DNA from: Paenibacillus sp. J5C2022
Lineage (GTDB): Bacteria; Bacillota; Bacilli; Paenibacillales; Paenibacillaceae
Length of the DNA stretch: 64,000 nucleotides
Direction of reading: 5' to 3'
Assembly: GCF_025567625.1 (NCBI RefSeq)
Contig: NZ_JAOQJC010000003.1
Span: forward strand, 186,001 to 250,000
The position numbers were made by a program, and so were the translations under genes. The notes beneath the pieces were generated by a model, which worked only from the letters and a program-made list of their open reading frames with translations, was not told the DNA's origin and ran no database searches. Positions within the stretch are counted from its first letter, which is position 1. Each line of letters begins with the position of its first letter. Below are positions 8,298 to 19,000 of the stretch, in pieces.

Positions 8298-10337
8298 ATG
8301 TTCAAGCTATTCGAAAATACGTATCAACTTACTTTGCCTGGCGCTCGATTAACCATTCAGGATCAACGACTGGAGATTGAGGCAGGAGAAAGCATGGCTA
8401 CTCTGCATCTAAACCCCATTATTGACGGCTGCGAGCGTCACGTGAAGGAATGGTTTCTTGACAGTGATGGCGTTACATTGGTTGGGGCTTTAGACGGGAG
8501 CAGCGATAATGTCAAGCTTACCGTTCAAGGCTCCTCCCTTTCCTATTCCATCGACGGCAGGTGCGATATCACAAAAGAGATCATTTATTTCGCGAATTCG
8601 CAGTTAACCGATCATGTCGTGCGCGGATTTCTTCCCGATGCTTACAATCGAGTATTCTTGCCAGAAGAGTCCGTTACCTTCTCTTACAGCGCAACGGCCA
8701 AGGAATCGCAATTCGATCGCCAATTAAACTATATATGGATGACATGCCCTGCTCCTAAAGCGCTTTCGTTCTGCAACAAGTGGAGCAGGGATAGCGGGAA
8801 TTGGTGGGGGCTGATGATCCCCGATCCCCTCCCGCTTTACGAAGTCGTTGGAGACTTCCGGCAAGGAGCGTTCCAGTTGGCCTTTACCCATTTCGACGGA
8901 ACCTGCTACGAGGGGCGATATCCACGCGCAACTTTTCATTTCGGCTTGGATGATGAGAATGGCATTTTGGATCCCTATGTGGATTACTATCGTCAGAATG
9001 GTTATTTGGACGAGCAGAAGAAAAGCTGGGACTGGTGGAGCAAACCGTTGTTCTGTACATGGGGCCAACAGGAATATATGGAGAACAGCTTTGGATTCGA
9101 TGACAATCCCCTGACAGCGAGCGCCTTGACGCAATGGACCGACAAGCTGGCGCTCAGCACCGGTTCGCGTGAATTCAACATTATTATCGATGCGTTATGG
9201 TTCGACCACTTCGGAGATTATCACGCCCACTGGGGTCGATTCGGCGGCAACGCAGGCTTGCGACAATGGATTGACCGTATGAAGGAGCTGGGACATCGCG
9301 TTATTCTATGGTATACCCCCTTATGGGTTACAACAGAATCTCGCATTGTTGCCGAGAACCCGCACTATTTGGTTCGTGACCTGAGCGGCGAGCCTGCAAA
9401 AGTGACCAATACCGAAATATTCGATCATCTCTACCTGCTGGATTGCTCCAGAGCCGACGTTCAGGCACATATGAAAGAAACGATTAGGCGCATGCTCTCG
9501 TCCGATGCTGACTGCCTGAATGCGGACGGCTTCAAGATCGATATGAACTATTACGGTCCGGTTGCCGGCAAGCATCAAATTCACAGCAAAGAATGGGGAA
9601 TCGGCGAGCTGCTATGGTATAATCTGGTGAAATTCATCCATGCCGAGTCGATCCGTCATAAAGAGGATGCGTTCCTAACGCTTAGCGGAGCTGAACCCTA
9701 TCTGCAAAAGGTTGCTCCGGTTCAGCGGCTAAACGATCTGTTCCCCGTTCACCAGGAATCCCCGGCAATGTGGTATAAACGCGCAGAGCTGGTGAAGCGA
9801 ATGCTGCCCGGCGTGCTCATTGATGTAGACGGCTGGCCCAACTCCCGCATTCGAGCCGCGGAATACAGCATTGTGTCGGCAGCATTCGGCATACCCGTCA
9901 CTTATCATGTCGATGGATTTGATACAAAAGAGAAGCTGGGGGAATCCGATTACAATCGGCTGCGTGCCATATGGAACGCCTATCGGCACGCACCGATCCG
10001 ATCAGACATGGAGATTACCATTGACAGCCAGCACCAGAGATATTTCCGAACCTATACTTCCGGCCCCCTGTCCGGATTCTATTCCGCTCTAAGCTTGCAT
10101 GGTCGGGTTCTTGCCGCGTACAGGGAGGACAGCGCCATAATCGCCGCCATATCGGATATGGCAATAGAGATCCCCTTGCCTCCACGTATCCAATTAGAGG
10201 GCATCTATAAAGGCGTAGAGAAGGACTTGCTGGCTATTCCTTTTCAGTACAATGAAGAGGATCATACGGTTATCTTCAAAGTCGAAGATTGCAGCAAAGG
10301 ATTAATGGGTTATACGATTTCGTACAAGCTTCAGTGA
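8298..10337 (+). CDS. Clan GH-D glycoside hydrolase (GH36/GH31-like alpha-glycosidase)
   Basis: A 679-residue protein with no signal peptide. ATG at 8298 is preferred over GTG at 8289 because AGAGGTG lies at correct spacing. An N-terminal beta-sandwich (about 1-240) precedes a TIM barrel. GFKIDMN near residue 415 carries the probable nucleophile Asp. The general acid/base may be in VLIDVDGW about 100 residues on. LGHRVILWYTP is the usual strand before the nucleophile. The fold points to alpha-galactosidase or alpha-glucosidase-like chemistry on imported oligosaccharides. It is the last gene of the operon begun at 2076, ahead of a hairpin terminator. Confidence 0.72.
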   Translation: MFKLFENTYQLTLPGARLTIQDQRLEIEAGESMATLHLNPIIDGCERHVKEWFLDSDGVTLVGALDGSSDNVKLTVQGSSLSYSIDGRCDITKEIIYFANSQLTDHVVRGFLPDAYNRVFLPEESVTFSYSATAKESQFDRQLNYIWMTCPAPKALSFCNKWSRDSGNWWGLMIPDPLPLYEVVGDFRQGAFQLAFTHFDGTCYEGRYPRATFHFGLDDENGILDPYVDYYRQNGYLDEQKKSWDWWSKPLFCTWGQQEYMENSFGFDDNPLTASALTQWTDKLALSTGSREFNIIIDALWFDHFGDYHAHWGRFGGNAGLRQWIDRMKELGHRVILWYTPLWVTTESRIVAENPHYLVRDLSGEPAKVTNTEIFDHLYLLDCSRADVQAHMKETIRRMLSSDADCLNADGFKIDMNYYGPVAGKHQIHSKEWGIGELLWYNLVKFIHAESIRHKEDAFLTLSGAEPYLQKVAPVQRLNDLFPVHQESPAMWYKRAELVKRMLPGVLIDVDGWPNSRIRAAEYSIVSAAFGIPVTYHVDGFDTKEKLGESDYNRLRAIWNAYRHAPIRSDMEITIDSQHQRYFRTYTSGPLSGFYSALSLHGRVLAAYREDSAIIAAISDMAIEIPLPPRIQLEGIYKGVEKDLLAIPFQYNEEDHTVIFKVEDCSKGLMGYTISYKLQ

Positions 10338-10346
10338 AGCAGCAAA

Positions 10347-10391
10347 TGTCCCTCTCGATGGCGCCAAGGACATCGGGAGGGACAATTTATT
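10347..10391 (+). terminator. Rho-independent terminator of the first sugar operon
   Basis: TGTCCCTCTCGATG (10347-10360) pairs with CATCGGGAGGGACA (10371-10384) with one mismatch around a 10-base loop, followed by ATTTATT. It lies 10 bases after the stop of the clan GH-D gene. Confidence 0.7.
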
Positions 10392-10691
10392 GCCGCAAAC
10401 GAATATATCCGCTGTAGCGTTCAGATATTCATATTGGCGTTCATTGGATATCCACTGCTTTTCCTTCTGCAGCACTTCAGCTAACTGGATTATATGTCAT
10501 TAATGAGGCTATATCGTCTATCTCGCACGCAACAAATGGATTAAGTGCAGTTGAATCAGACTAGATCGCACAAAATGGCAATAATCGCTGAAATAAACAG
10601 CATGAAATCCAGTTAGACTAGTACATCATCAGTCTTAGTCTCTGTCTTTGAATCGATAAAGGCCTCACGATATGCAAACTTTCCATTCATT
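10392..10691. other. Non-coding gap with a distant inverted repeat
   Basis: No convincing gene is seen in this 300-base gap between convergent operons. CTAACTGGATT at 10481-10491 is perfectly inverted at 10606-10616 (AATCCAGTTAG), about 115 bases apart. No T-run terminator for the minus-strand operon was found here. Confidence 0.5.
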
Positions 10692-12479
10692 TCAGCAGTT
10701 TCCGTGTTGAACGATATCGCTTATAGCATCTCCGGCGATCACGAGATCCGCCCCCCACTCTACGCGATTGTCGCTGATCAGCACATCCGAGCTTGCGGTG
10801 AATGAGCAGTTCGGCGTTTCCCTGGCGGCCTCTATTCTCGATCCTGCTCGAACCGCGTTGCCGGAAAATCGAAATCCATCCACCGCATGCGCGCGTACAA
10901 GCGTACCGTGGGCCGCTTCAATGCTATTATGCTCGACCCGGATATTGCGATGATATCTTGCCTGTGGATTGACAGTCGTATCGATTTGCGGGCTAATGTG
11001 AATAATCGGGCCATAGATATCCTTGAACACGTTATGCCTGATGCACACGTCTTCCACCTTGTCGGCCTCCCACCATAAGCCGGCATCCCCTCCAAAGGAT
11101 AATCCTGCGAACGAAGAGCATTCGAAATGATTATGTTCAATTAGAACCGGCTGATGCGTCTGGAGAAGTATGCATCTCGCTCTATTGTTCCGTACGGTGC
11201 AGCGCCGCATCTCTACCTTCGGCTGCCATGTCAGATTATCCGCGGCAGAATCAGGCTTTGCCAGCTTGTCCACAGGCTGCCGGAACGTGATGGTGAAATA
11301 TTCGGAATTATAACTAGCCGTCTCTTCCACATCCAATACGGCATATGCTTGAAGATCGTCCCGCGTGAACAGGCGAACCTGATCTCCCGCATCCGCGAAT
11401 GGGAGTCCGGCCTGCTGCTTGTGCATGAAGCGGCAAAGAAGCGAATGCGTACCCACCGTCTTTTCCACACGCACATAACTCCCATGAATGTTCGTGGCAT
11501 CGTCCAGCATATTTTCGAAAAAGCAATCTTCGAAAGCGATTTTGCCTTTGCACATATTGAAATGAGTGGCATCGGCGGTCGTTGAGCATTTTCTCCGACT
11601 GTCCGGAGGAAGTCTTACTTCGAATTGCTTGAGCGTCACATTCTCGCAGCGCTGCCCGATCAGACCCATCCCACCCGCATGATGGACGGTCACCTGTTCG
11701 ACTCTAAGATCGCTGCTCGCCGACAATACAATTGCCGGCGAGGTCCGGTTCGGCTCTTTCTTGCCTTTAACTACTAATGTCATCCCGGGCGACGGCAGCT
11801 CGGAGCAAGCATGATAGAAACGGACGACTCCCGGTCTTAGTTCTTCGGCTTTAGGCTGCGGTTCGAGCTGGTATTTCCCTTCCTGATAGACCGGCCTGCC
11901 CGTTCGCTCGTCGAACCACATGTTCCAGTGAATATTCTGCTCCCATGTTACGTCTGTCAGGAGCGGCGCAGGCCATTGTTTCCAATGGTCTGCGCCAGGC
12001 GCCGGCTTGCCGCGAAAGATCAACTCTTCCTTGCGAATCTCATACGCGCATTCGTCCAGTACCCGAAGGTCGAAGCTGCCTTCTTCCGGATGTGAGGCCA
12101 CGACCGTTCCTTGGAAGAAAAACGGCTTCTCCCAATCCAATCGAAAATTGCGTAGCGTGATATGCCGGCAACGCGTAATGAAAAAAGGAACCATCAAGCC
12201 TTCACACACGAACAAAGAATCGTTGGCGTCCAATTCGAAATGCTCGAATTCATCGAGCAGGAAGGCGATCCGCTTCATTCCCGCGTCGTTGTTCGAAATA
12301 TAGCAATGCCTCTCCTGCGCGAAGTCGGGCTTCAGCGCATAGGTCCCGGAGGCGATATCGAGCCTCGCAGCCCCAAGCCGCTTCGCGTCGTCCAGCGCGC
12401 GCCGCAATGCCGGCACGGCGTCTTCACCATCCCTCAATCCATAAGTTGCCTCGTTAACCTCTATCGTCATGCGAGTCAA
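10692..12479 (-). CDS. GH110-like alpha-1,3-galactosidase
   Basis: A 595-residue parallel beta-helix protein without a signal peptide. I prefer TTG at 12479, because GGGGGAGAG lies six bases upstream; ATG at 12470 is the alternative. ADATHF at about 302-307 and MLDDATNIHG at about 324-333 resemble the conserved acidic motifs of GH110, inverting exo-alpha-1,3-galactosidases known from gut Bacteroides and marine bacteria. It is the last gene of the minus-strand polysaccharide operon, 25 bases after the sulfatase. Removal of sulfate before exo-galactosidase action is a plausible order of events. The GH110 call rests on motif resemblance and overall layout, so a distinct beta-helix glycosidase remains possible. 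Confidence 0.72.
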   Translation of the reverse strand: MTRMTIEVNEATYGLRDGEDAVPALRRALDDAKRLGAARLDIASGTYALKPDFAQERHCYISNNDAGMKRIAFLLDEFEHFELDANDSLFVCEGLMVPFFITRCRHITLRNFRLDWEKPFFFQGTVVASHPEEGSFDLRVLDECAYEIRKEELIFRGKPAPGADHWKQWPAPLLTDVTWEQNIHWNMWFDERTGRPVYQEGKYQLEPQPKAEELRPGVVRFYHACSELPSPGMTLVVKGKKEPNRTSPAIVLSASSDLRVEQVTVHHAGGMGLIGQRCENVTLKQFEVRLPPDSRRKCSTTADATHFNMCKGKIAFEDCFFENMLDDATNIHGSYVRVEKTVGTHSLLCRFMHKQQAGLPFADAGDQVRLFTRDDLQAYAVLDVEETASYNSEYFTITFRQPVDKLAKPDSAADNLTWQPKVEMRRCTVRNNRARCILLQTHQPVLIEHNHFECSSFAGLSFGGDAGLWWEADKVEDVCIRHNVFKDIYGPIIHISPQIDTTVNPQARYHRNIRVEHNSIEAAHGTLVRAHAVDGFRFSGNAVRAGSRIEAARETPNCSFTASSDVLISDNRVEWGADLVIAGDAISDIVQHGNC

Positions 12480-12504
12480 CTTGCACTCTCCCCCCGAACC
12501 TGTC

Positions 12505-13851
12505 TCATGGCTCATAAGGCACCGAGCCCGTATGGTCAAGCTTATATCCCCATTGTTCAATGTAGCGTTCTCCCTCGAGGAAGGCATCGCCATGCTGCAT
12601 CAGCATTCGCCGAAGCATGGCATCCAGCTCGTCTTGCAGTTGCCGATGAGAATCCTGGAGACATAGATTATGCAATTGATAAGGATCGCGCTGATTGTCG
12701 TAGAAGAGCCAGGGACCTTCCCGATCGATGACATAGGTGTAGCGTTCCGTACGTATTCCGCGGTATTCCCTTCCTCCTTCGGCGCGACTGAATTCACCTG
12801 CGGGATGAATGCATGCAATAAGTGCCGCATCCACTTGAAGCTCCCGCTCTCCACGAAGATACGGCGCATAATCGATGCCCTCGGCCGATTCGGGAATGGG
12901 GAGCCCGCAAAGACCAAGCAGAGTCGGCATAATATCGGGACTGTTGAACGGTGTGGAAATCCGCTTGCCGTTCTTCCCGAATTGCCTTGGATAGCGTATT
13001 AGGAAGGGGACCCGTATAGATTCATCCCATGGCCTCTGCTTGCGGGCATGCCCCTGGGAACCGATCATATCCCCATGATCGGACGTATAGACAAAGATCG
13101 TATCTTCCTCCAGATTCTGCTCTCGAAGCGTATCCAGCAAGTCGCCGACATAAGCGTCCAATGCGCTAATATGCGCGTAGTAGCCCGCCAGATCTTGACG
13201 GGCCGTCTCCTCGGGCGCATCCGGCACATTCGGACGCAGGCTAAGCTTTCGCGGATTATATAGATCCTTGTACGGCTGAGGAGCCGTGTGATATGGATTA
13301 TGCGGCGGTCCCCAGGACAGTATGAGAAAGAACGGCTTATCCCGCCCCTTGCGCCCCCGAATATACTGCTGAGCGCTTCTCGTCTGTGCTTCCGCATCGT
13401 AGCCTTCCCACTTCAACTTCACCGGTTCATCCTCGTAATAATAGGATTCGTTATAGTGATGCGTGCACTCCAGCACCTGCCAGAAGTCGAAGCCCTGACG
13501 ATCTTCCCTCGGAATGAACTGGCTGCGGCCGCGGCCGTTCAAGTGCCACTTGCCGATATAGGCGGTGTCGTAGCCGCCGGCCGCGAATGCGTCCGCGATC
13601 GAGGTCGCATCCCGTCCCAAATGAACATCGTTGACGAATACGCCATGCGTAAGCGGATATTGCCCCGTCATCAGGGTGGCCCGGTAAGGGCAGCAGCAAG
13701 GAACATTGGCTACCGCCGTCGTCAAGTTCAAGCTTCGTTCGGCGAGCGCGTCCAGGTTGGGCGTTCGCACATCCGGATTCCCCGCATACCCGGTCGCCTC
13801 TGCTCTATGTTGATCGCTGAATACGAAGATTACATTTGGCTTCTTAGTCAT
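12505..13851 (-). CDS. Sulfatase (Cys-type, alkaline phosphatase superfamily)
   Basis: A 448-residue hydrolase of sulfate esters. The start at 13851 follows AGGAGGCTCTC. NVIFVFSDQHR at 6-16 provides the first metal ligands (Asp13, Gln14). CCPYR at 53-57 fits the C-x-P-x-R signature, whose first Cys is converted to formylglycine. YTSDHGDMIGSQG in the middle supplies further Asp/His ligands. There is no signal peptide, so it should act on imported sugar. The start overlaps the GH36 stop by four bases. No formylglycine-generating enzyme or anaerobic maturase lies in the window, so activation depends on a gene elsewhere. The sulfated sugar substrate is unknown. Confidence 0.93.
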   Translation of the reverse strand: MTKKPNVIFVFSDQHRAEATGYAGNPDVRTPNLDALAERSLNLTTAVANVPCCCPYRATLMTGQYPLTHGVFVNDVHLGRDATSIADAFAAGGYDTAYIGKWHLNGRGRSQFIPREDRQGFDFWQVLECTHHYNESYYYEDEPVKLKWEGYDAEAQTRSAQQYIRGRKGRDKPFFLILSWGPPHNPYHTAPQPYKDLYNPRKLSLRPNVPDAPEETARQDLAGYYAHISALDAYVGDLLDTLREQNLEEDTIFVYTSDHGDMIGSQGHARKQRPWDESIRVPFLIRYPRQFGKNGKRISTPFNSPDIMPTLLGLCGLPIPESAEGIDYAPYLRGERELQVDAALIACIHPAGEFSRAEGGREYRGIRTERYTYVIDREGPWLFYDNQRDPYQLHNLCLQDSHRQLQDELDAMLRRMLMQHGDAFLEGERYIEQWGYKLDHTGSVPYEP

Positions 13852-16013
13852 GAGAGCCTCCTTTCGAACCCGTACAGAACGGCGCTGTACTCGTCTTCGA
13901 GATGCATTTGAAATCCTTGCTGCAACTCGTCTCCATTGACGATTCGTTGATTTTTTCTTGGAAATGATGTGACTTCGTAATAAGACTGCGCATCGATTCC
14001 CGATAATTTTACAACATACTCGCTTTGATCGCTCTGCAAACGCCAGGCTCCCAGCAACAGTTTCGTCGCGGCCGCATTATGCATTTGCAGAACGAGCCAT
14101 CCTTCCGTATATTGAAGCGAGGCATTCGGCGTATGATGAACGACCTGGCAATCCTCTAATATCTCCCGCCATTTTTTATAATAGTGAATCGCCTCAATAA
14201 GCAGCTCCCGCTGCGCGGGCGACAACTTCTCGATCTCGCCGCTGATATGCATCCGCCCCATCATGGAGTTGATCAACGCGAACGCGAATGCCCTCTCCTC
14301 CGCGTCCGCGTTCAGAATGGACCAGTTCCCCATTTGCGAGGGATGGATGAATCTGGAGACTCCGTAAAACACGCCGCTTAAGCGGAACCAGTCCGATTGG
14401 TCCGTGATCGAAGCCAGATCGGTATGCGACAGCATGCCGTAGTCCAGACGATTGCCGCCGCTCGAGCAATTTTCGACAATGATGTCCGGATGCTTTCTTC
14501 TTAACTCTTTCAGCCAGTCGTAATAGCTCCGTACGTTATCCACCAATCCCTGCCCCAGGCTGTCCCCGCTGTTGTTGCAGCCCAAGCCGCAATCGACGTT
14601 GTAATCGATTTTGAAGTACCTGAACCCGGCCGCGATAAGCTTTTCGAAGGCCTTCGTCGCATACTCCCGTGTGTCTGGGAAACCGAAGTATAAGAATCTT
14701 CTCCCATTGTCTTCCACATATCCCGCTTGATGCGTCATGAACAAATGCTCATGATCCGTATAGGACTTGGAGCCAGCCCCCGCGACCTCGATTTCCAGCC
14801 AGATGCCGGGCATCATTCCCGCTCGCCTTATTTGGTCCGCAACGGCCTGAATGCCCTCGGGAAATCTGGATTCATGCGGTTCCCAATCGCCTGTATGCAT
14901 GAACCAATCCCCTGATTCCCTGTTGTCATCATAAGGGAGGTACCATCCGGCATCGATGGCGTACACCTCGGCGCCCGTGCCCGACAAGGCCGCCAGATGG
15001 TTCTCGATCGTTTCCGCTCTAACCGCTCCCCGCGTCGAATTCCATTCATTGAATATGATCGGAAAGCTTTTGTCAGCATAGCTTCGCTGAATAAGAACGG
15101 CCGCGCGATGGCTGTGCATGGCGTTCAACGCATCGTCTATTCCGCCCTGGATGCAGGAGAGAGAAGCTTTTGCAGACGCAAAAGCTTCCCCTGGCATCAA
15201 CTTTTTCGACCAATGCGCATACGTATAGTTGCCGAGGCCGCCCTGTACATGCAAACCCGCTTCGCGGAATCCCGGAGCGCCGATCTCGAATCGCCATGAC
15301 CCCGAGTGCTCGATCTGCACGCTCCAGAACGTTCCGGAATCCACCTCCTCCAGGACAAAAAAAGGAATGTATTCTTTGCTCGACCATGAACCTGTGCTTT
15401 CAACATGCCAGCACCCCAGGCTGAGCCGGTGAAATAATCCGGCTTCCTCGGCGGTCATCGTTCTCATCTGCCCTTCCCAGCACCAGGAGGAGGGAAAAGA
15501 ATGAATCTGTATCCGGTCGCCGGGAATCTGGTTGGCCGATGCGGCGAAGGGCATGCCGTAAAGCGCGAATGAGCTCAGATGCTGAACCTCTATCGGCGTA
15601 TCCGACCCATTTCTAAGCGTCACATAGCGCGTCAAGGCGGACGAACGCTTGTAAGCGATATAGTGGTGATGGATCTCCAGACCGGATTGTTCGTCCAGAG
15701 ACGTAATGACCAACGTTTGCGATTCCCCGCGTTCGTCTTCGCTTATCGCATGGCTCTTGTATTCCGCTCTGGCGCTGGAGCCGCAGCCGGTATAGCTTGC
15801 CCCGTGATGCTTGGTTCTTCCCTCGTGATTAATCTGAACCTCGGCTTCCGGCTGAAGCTCTCTGCACATAATCCGTTCATCGTCCAATGATTCGATTTCG
15901 TCGTTAGGCAAGTAGCCGATGTGATGAAGTTTACGGTCTTTCAATCCAATGAGGTAGGTTGCCTGTTCGTTGCGTATCGTCCATCTCATCTTCTTCGAAT
16001 CGTACTGTATCAC
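13848..16013 (-). CDS. Alpha-galactosidase, GH36
   Basis: A 721-residue retaining alpha-galactosidase. The open frame extends to a TTG at 16034, but GTG at 16013 has GGAGGG at ideal distance and gives the natural start MIQYDSKKMRW. The N-terminal beta-supersandwich is followed by the TIM barrel. FKIDYN near residue 470 holds the nucleophile Asp, and DQSDW near 540 the acid/base. ENCSSGGNRLDYG between them is characteristic of GH36. No signal peptide, so it is cytoplasmic. It sits 27 bases after the big beta-helix gene and overlaps the sulfatase start, in an operon that also carries a GH110-like enzyme, pointing to an alpha-galactosylated substrate. Confidence 0.93.
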   Translation of the reverse strand: MIQYDSKKMRWTIRNEQATYLIGLKDRKLHHIGYLPNDEIESLDDERIMCRELQPEAEVQINHEGRTKHHGASYTGCGSSARAEYKSHAISEDERGESQTLVITSLDEQSGLEIHHHYIAYKRSSALTRYVTLRNGSDTPIEVQHLSSFALYGMPFAASANQIPGDRIQIHSFPSSWCWEGQMRTMTAEEAGLFHRLSLGCWHVESTGSWSSKEYIPFFVLEEVDSGTFWSVQIEHSGSWRFEIGAPGFREAGLHVQGGLGNYTYAHWSKKLMPGEAFASAKASLSCIQGGIDDALNAMHSHRAAVLIQRSYADKSFPIIFNEWNSTRGAVRAETIENHLAALSGTGAEVYAIDAGWYLPYDDNRESGDWFMHTGDWEPHESRFPEGIQAVADQIRRAGMMPGIWLEIEVAGAGSKSYTDHEHLFMTHQAGYVEDNGRRFLYFGFPDTREYATKAFEKLIAAGFRYFKIDYNVDCGLGCNNSGDSLGQGLVDNVRSYYDWLKELRRKHPDIIVENCSSGGNRLDYGMLSHTDLASITDQSDWFRLSGVFYGVSRFIHPSQMGNWSILNADAEERAFAFALINSMMGRMHISGEIEKLSPAQRELLIEAIHYYKKWREILEDCQVVHHTPNASLQYTEGWLVLQMHNAAATKLLLGAWRLQSDQSEYVVKLSGIDAQSYYEVTSFPRKNQRIVNGDELQQGFQMHLEDEYSAVLYGFERRLS

Positions 16014-16040
16014 CGAATTCCCTCCGTCGTCCAACGAATT

Positions 16041-19000
16041 TTACGGTTCCAAGAGAATATAATCCACGTTAACCGTCCCCGAACTGAAATTGTTCTCGGG
16101 GTCGAATCTCAACTTTTTGATGGTGCCGGTCCAGTTTGGATCCGAGCTTACATCCAGCACGTACTCGACGTATTCGGCATCGTTGGCGCTTGTCGTGAAA
16201 TTCAGGCGCTTCGCGCTGTTCCAATTCGGATCGGCGTCGGTGATCCAATAAAGCTGGGACAGGGTTGACGGCGTATTGTTCTTCATACGAATCCTGACAA
16301 TCGCATACGCTGAAGCGTCGATGCCAAGATTGTCCGCCGAATGAATGTACGGATCAATGCCGTCCGCCGTAAGATTGAGCGCATCGCCGGAGACGTCGCC
16401 GGTCACCTGGTTCTGCATGACCCAGCCTTCGAAATCGCCATTCGTATGGAAGTGCCAGTCATAGGGACCGACAGGCATTCCCGAGCTCTGCGCCGAAGGC
16501 GCGGACTCGAAATTCGACGCGTTAACGGCGGTCACCTTATAAGAATAGGTCGTTCCGGATGTTAAGCCGTCGTCCATATAGTCGCTGGAGGTCACACCGG
16601 TCGCCACTCGATTGTGCCAGGATGGTGTGAACCCGCTCTCGGCGCTTCGGTAAATGTTGTATTTGACCGCCCCCGCCGTGTCCGCCCAATCCAACTGCAC
16701 GACCGACGAGCCGTCCGGCGACGCCGTCAAGCCCGTCGGCGCATCAGGCGAGATCGTACGTACATCCGGAATGCCGGAAGCCAATGTAAAGTTCAAGTCG
16801 CTTGTCGCAACATCCGCGAACGATCTCCATTCAATTCCGGCGTTCAGATCGGCGCGAGGATCGTTGATCGTCAAGCCGTCGATGGTTACGTTGGCGGCGT
16901 TCTCCACCTTAACGCCCGTAATATTACCGTCGAACGCATTGTCGCTTGCGTCGGCTTCAATGGTATTCCCGCCGATAATCTGAACGTTGTCCGCACTGCC
17001 GATATAGATCCCGTTGCGCGGCGGATGCGTGATGCTATTGTCGCTGATGACAATATTCTGCTGTCCCAATTCGTCGGACAGAGCGTTCCCCGACCGATTT
17101 CCCTTAACGATAATGGCCCCAGCGTAGAACAGATTCCCCTGAATGTTGTGGCGTGAGACGCCCGACATCGTATTGCGGGAAATTTCGATATTCTGAGCGA
17201 ACGGCCCTTCCGGCCAGTCCGGTTCGTTGCCGACGACGATCGCCGCTCCGCCAAGATCGGTAAACGTATTGTCCGTTATGACCCCGTCGATCGCTTTGAC
17301 ATAGATGCCGTAACGTTTCGACTCCCGGAATACCGTATCCTCTACCCGAAAGCCTGCACCCGACGCGCTTAAGTTAAACAAGGAATCCGCCGTTTTGTAA
17401 GTCGTTCCGGCAGCCACGCCGGCAATCGGCGCATCCAGCGTCACGGCAGCGAATCCGGCATTCGATTCGACCTCGGCAACCTGCGCGGTTCCCCTGACCC
17501 TCCCCAAGACGGGATCGAAGATCTGAATTTCGTCGCCTGCCTCCGGAGCGCGTCCGTTGATGACGACTTCGGTGTCGGACAGTACGTCGACGACCGCACC
17601 GGGTCTGCTGTAGATATTCATCGCATCGTCCAGCAAGCCTTCGAAGACGGAATCGGTGACGATTGGCCCCGTTCGCGCCGATTGGACATGCACGCCGTCC
17701 GCATTGGTCGAAGCGTATCGCCCGCTTCCGGGCCGACGCAACACTTGCAGATGGTCTACCGTAATCCCGTCCGTATTGGAGCCGACGATCGCAGCTCCCG
17801 GCGAAGCGTAGATCGTCACGTCTTCTATCGAAATATCGGAGCTGTTGATGCTCCAGATCGCATGGTTGCCATGTCCCCGATTATTGATGATCAGCTTGTC
17901 TCCCGATTCCAGTTGACCCGATGCTCCGATCAAAGGTTTGGAGCCGGCGGCAACGGTCATGCGATACGTCGTCGAATCGATCTTCTCCCAGGAGTTGACG
18001 AAAACCAGACTCGCCGTTTTCTTCTCGAGAGCAGGATTGGATGAATCGCGAACCGTGCTCCAGTGCGTTGGGATGTCCGCCATTGCAGGATCGTCCAATA
18101 AGGAGTAACCGGCGTCCGGCAAGAAATCGAACGTGCCCGCCGAAGCATCTACCGCCGTGATGCTCCCTTGTACGAATGGAGGCGTTGTATAATCGATCGT
18201 CAGACCCTGGAAGGATACGTCTTCAGAACCGTCGCGCAAGGCGAAGCCTCCGCTTAACCCGTCCGTGAACGCAATCTCCGTCTGATCGCCGACGAACGAG
18301 ATTCCCTTCATCCCTTGATTGACGAAGTTGTAGTTGATAATCGCCAGAGGAGAAGCTTCCATGGAGACCGAATCGAAGTCGATGGACCCCGAATCGTAGC
18401 CGTGCACCGGATCTATCCGAATCTGCTTGATCTTCCCCGTCCAGAAAATATTGGGCGCCGCATCGATCACATACTCCGTGTAGCCGCTGTCATTCGGCTT
18501 CGTCTGGAACTGAATCCTCTTCTTCGAATCGAAGACGGGATCCGACTCCGTCTTCCAGTAAAAATAGGCCACGGTCGAAGGCGTGTTATTCTTCATTCGA
18601 ATCTTCACGTACCGATAAGCCGTCGGCATGCCCAGATTGTCCGGAGAATTCAGGTACGGCGCGAAGCCGGTCACCGACAAGCTCATGCTGCCGCCCGAGA
18701 CGGAGCCCGACAGATCGCTGATCAGGGACCAATTCTCGAAATCTCCGTCCGTATCAAACCCCCATACCTTGTCCGGAAGCACGTCGACGCGTATGTCGTC
18801 GATTTCGATGGTTCCCGTCCCCGCTCCCTGCTCCGGATCGATCCGAATCTGCCGAATGACCCCGGCCCAGGAAGCGCTTCCGCTTAGATTAAGGGTGTAC
18901 TCCGTATAATTGGCGTCGTTCGCGACTACGGTAAAGTCCAATCGTTTGCCCGCATTCCAGACCGGATCGTCGTCCGTTATCCAGTACAATTGCGCGGCCG

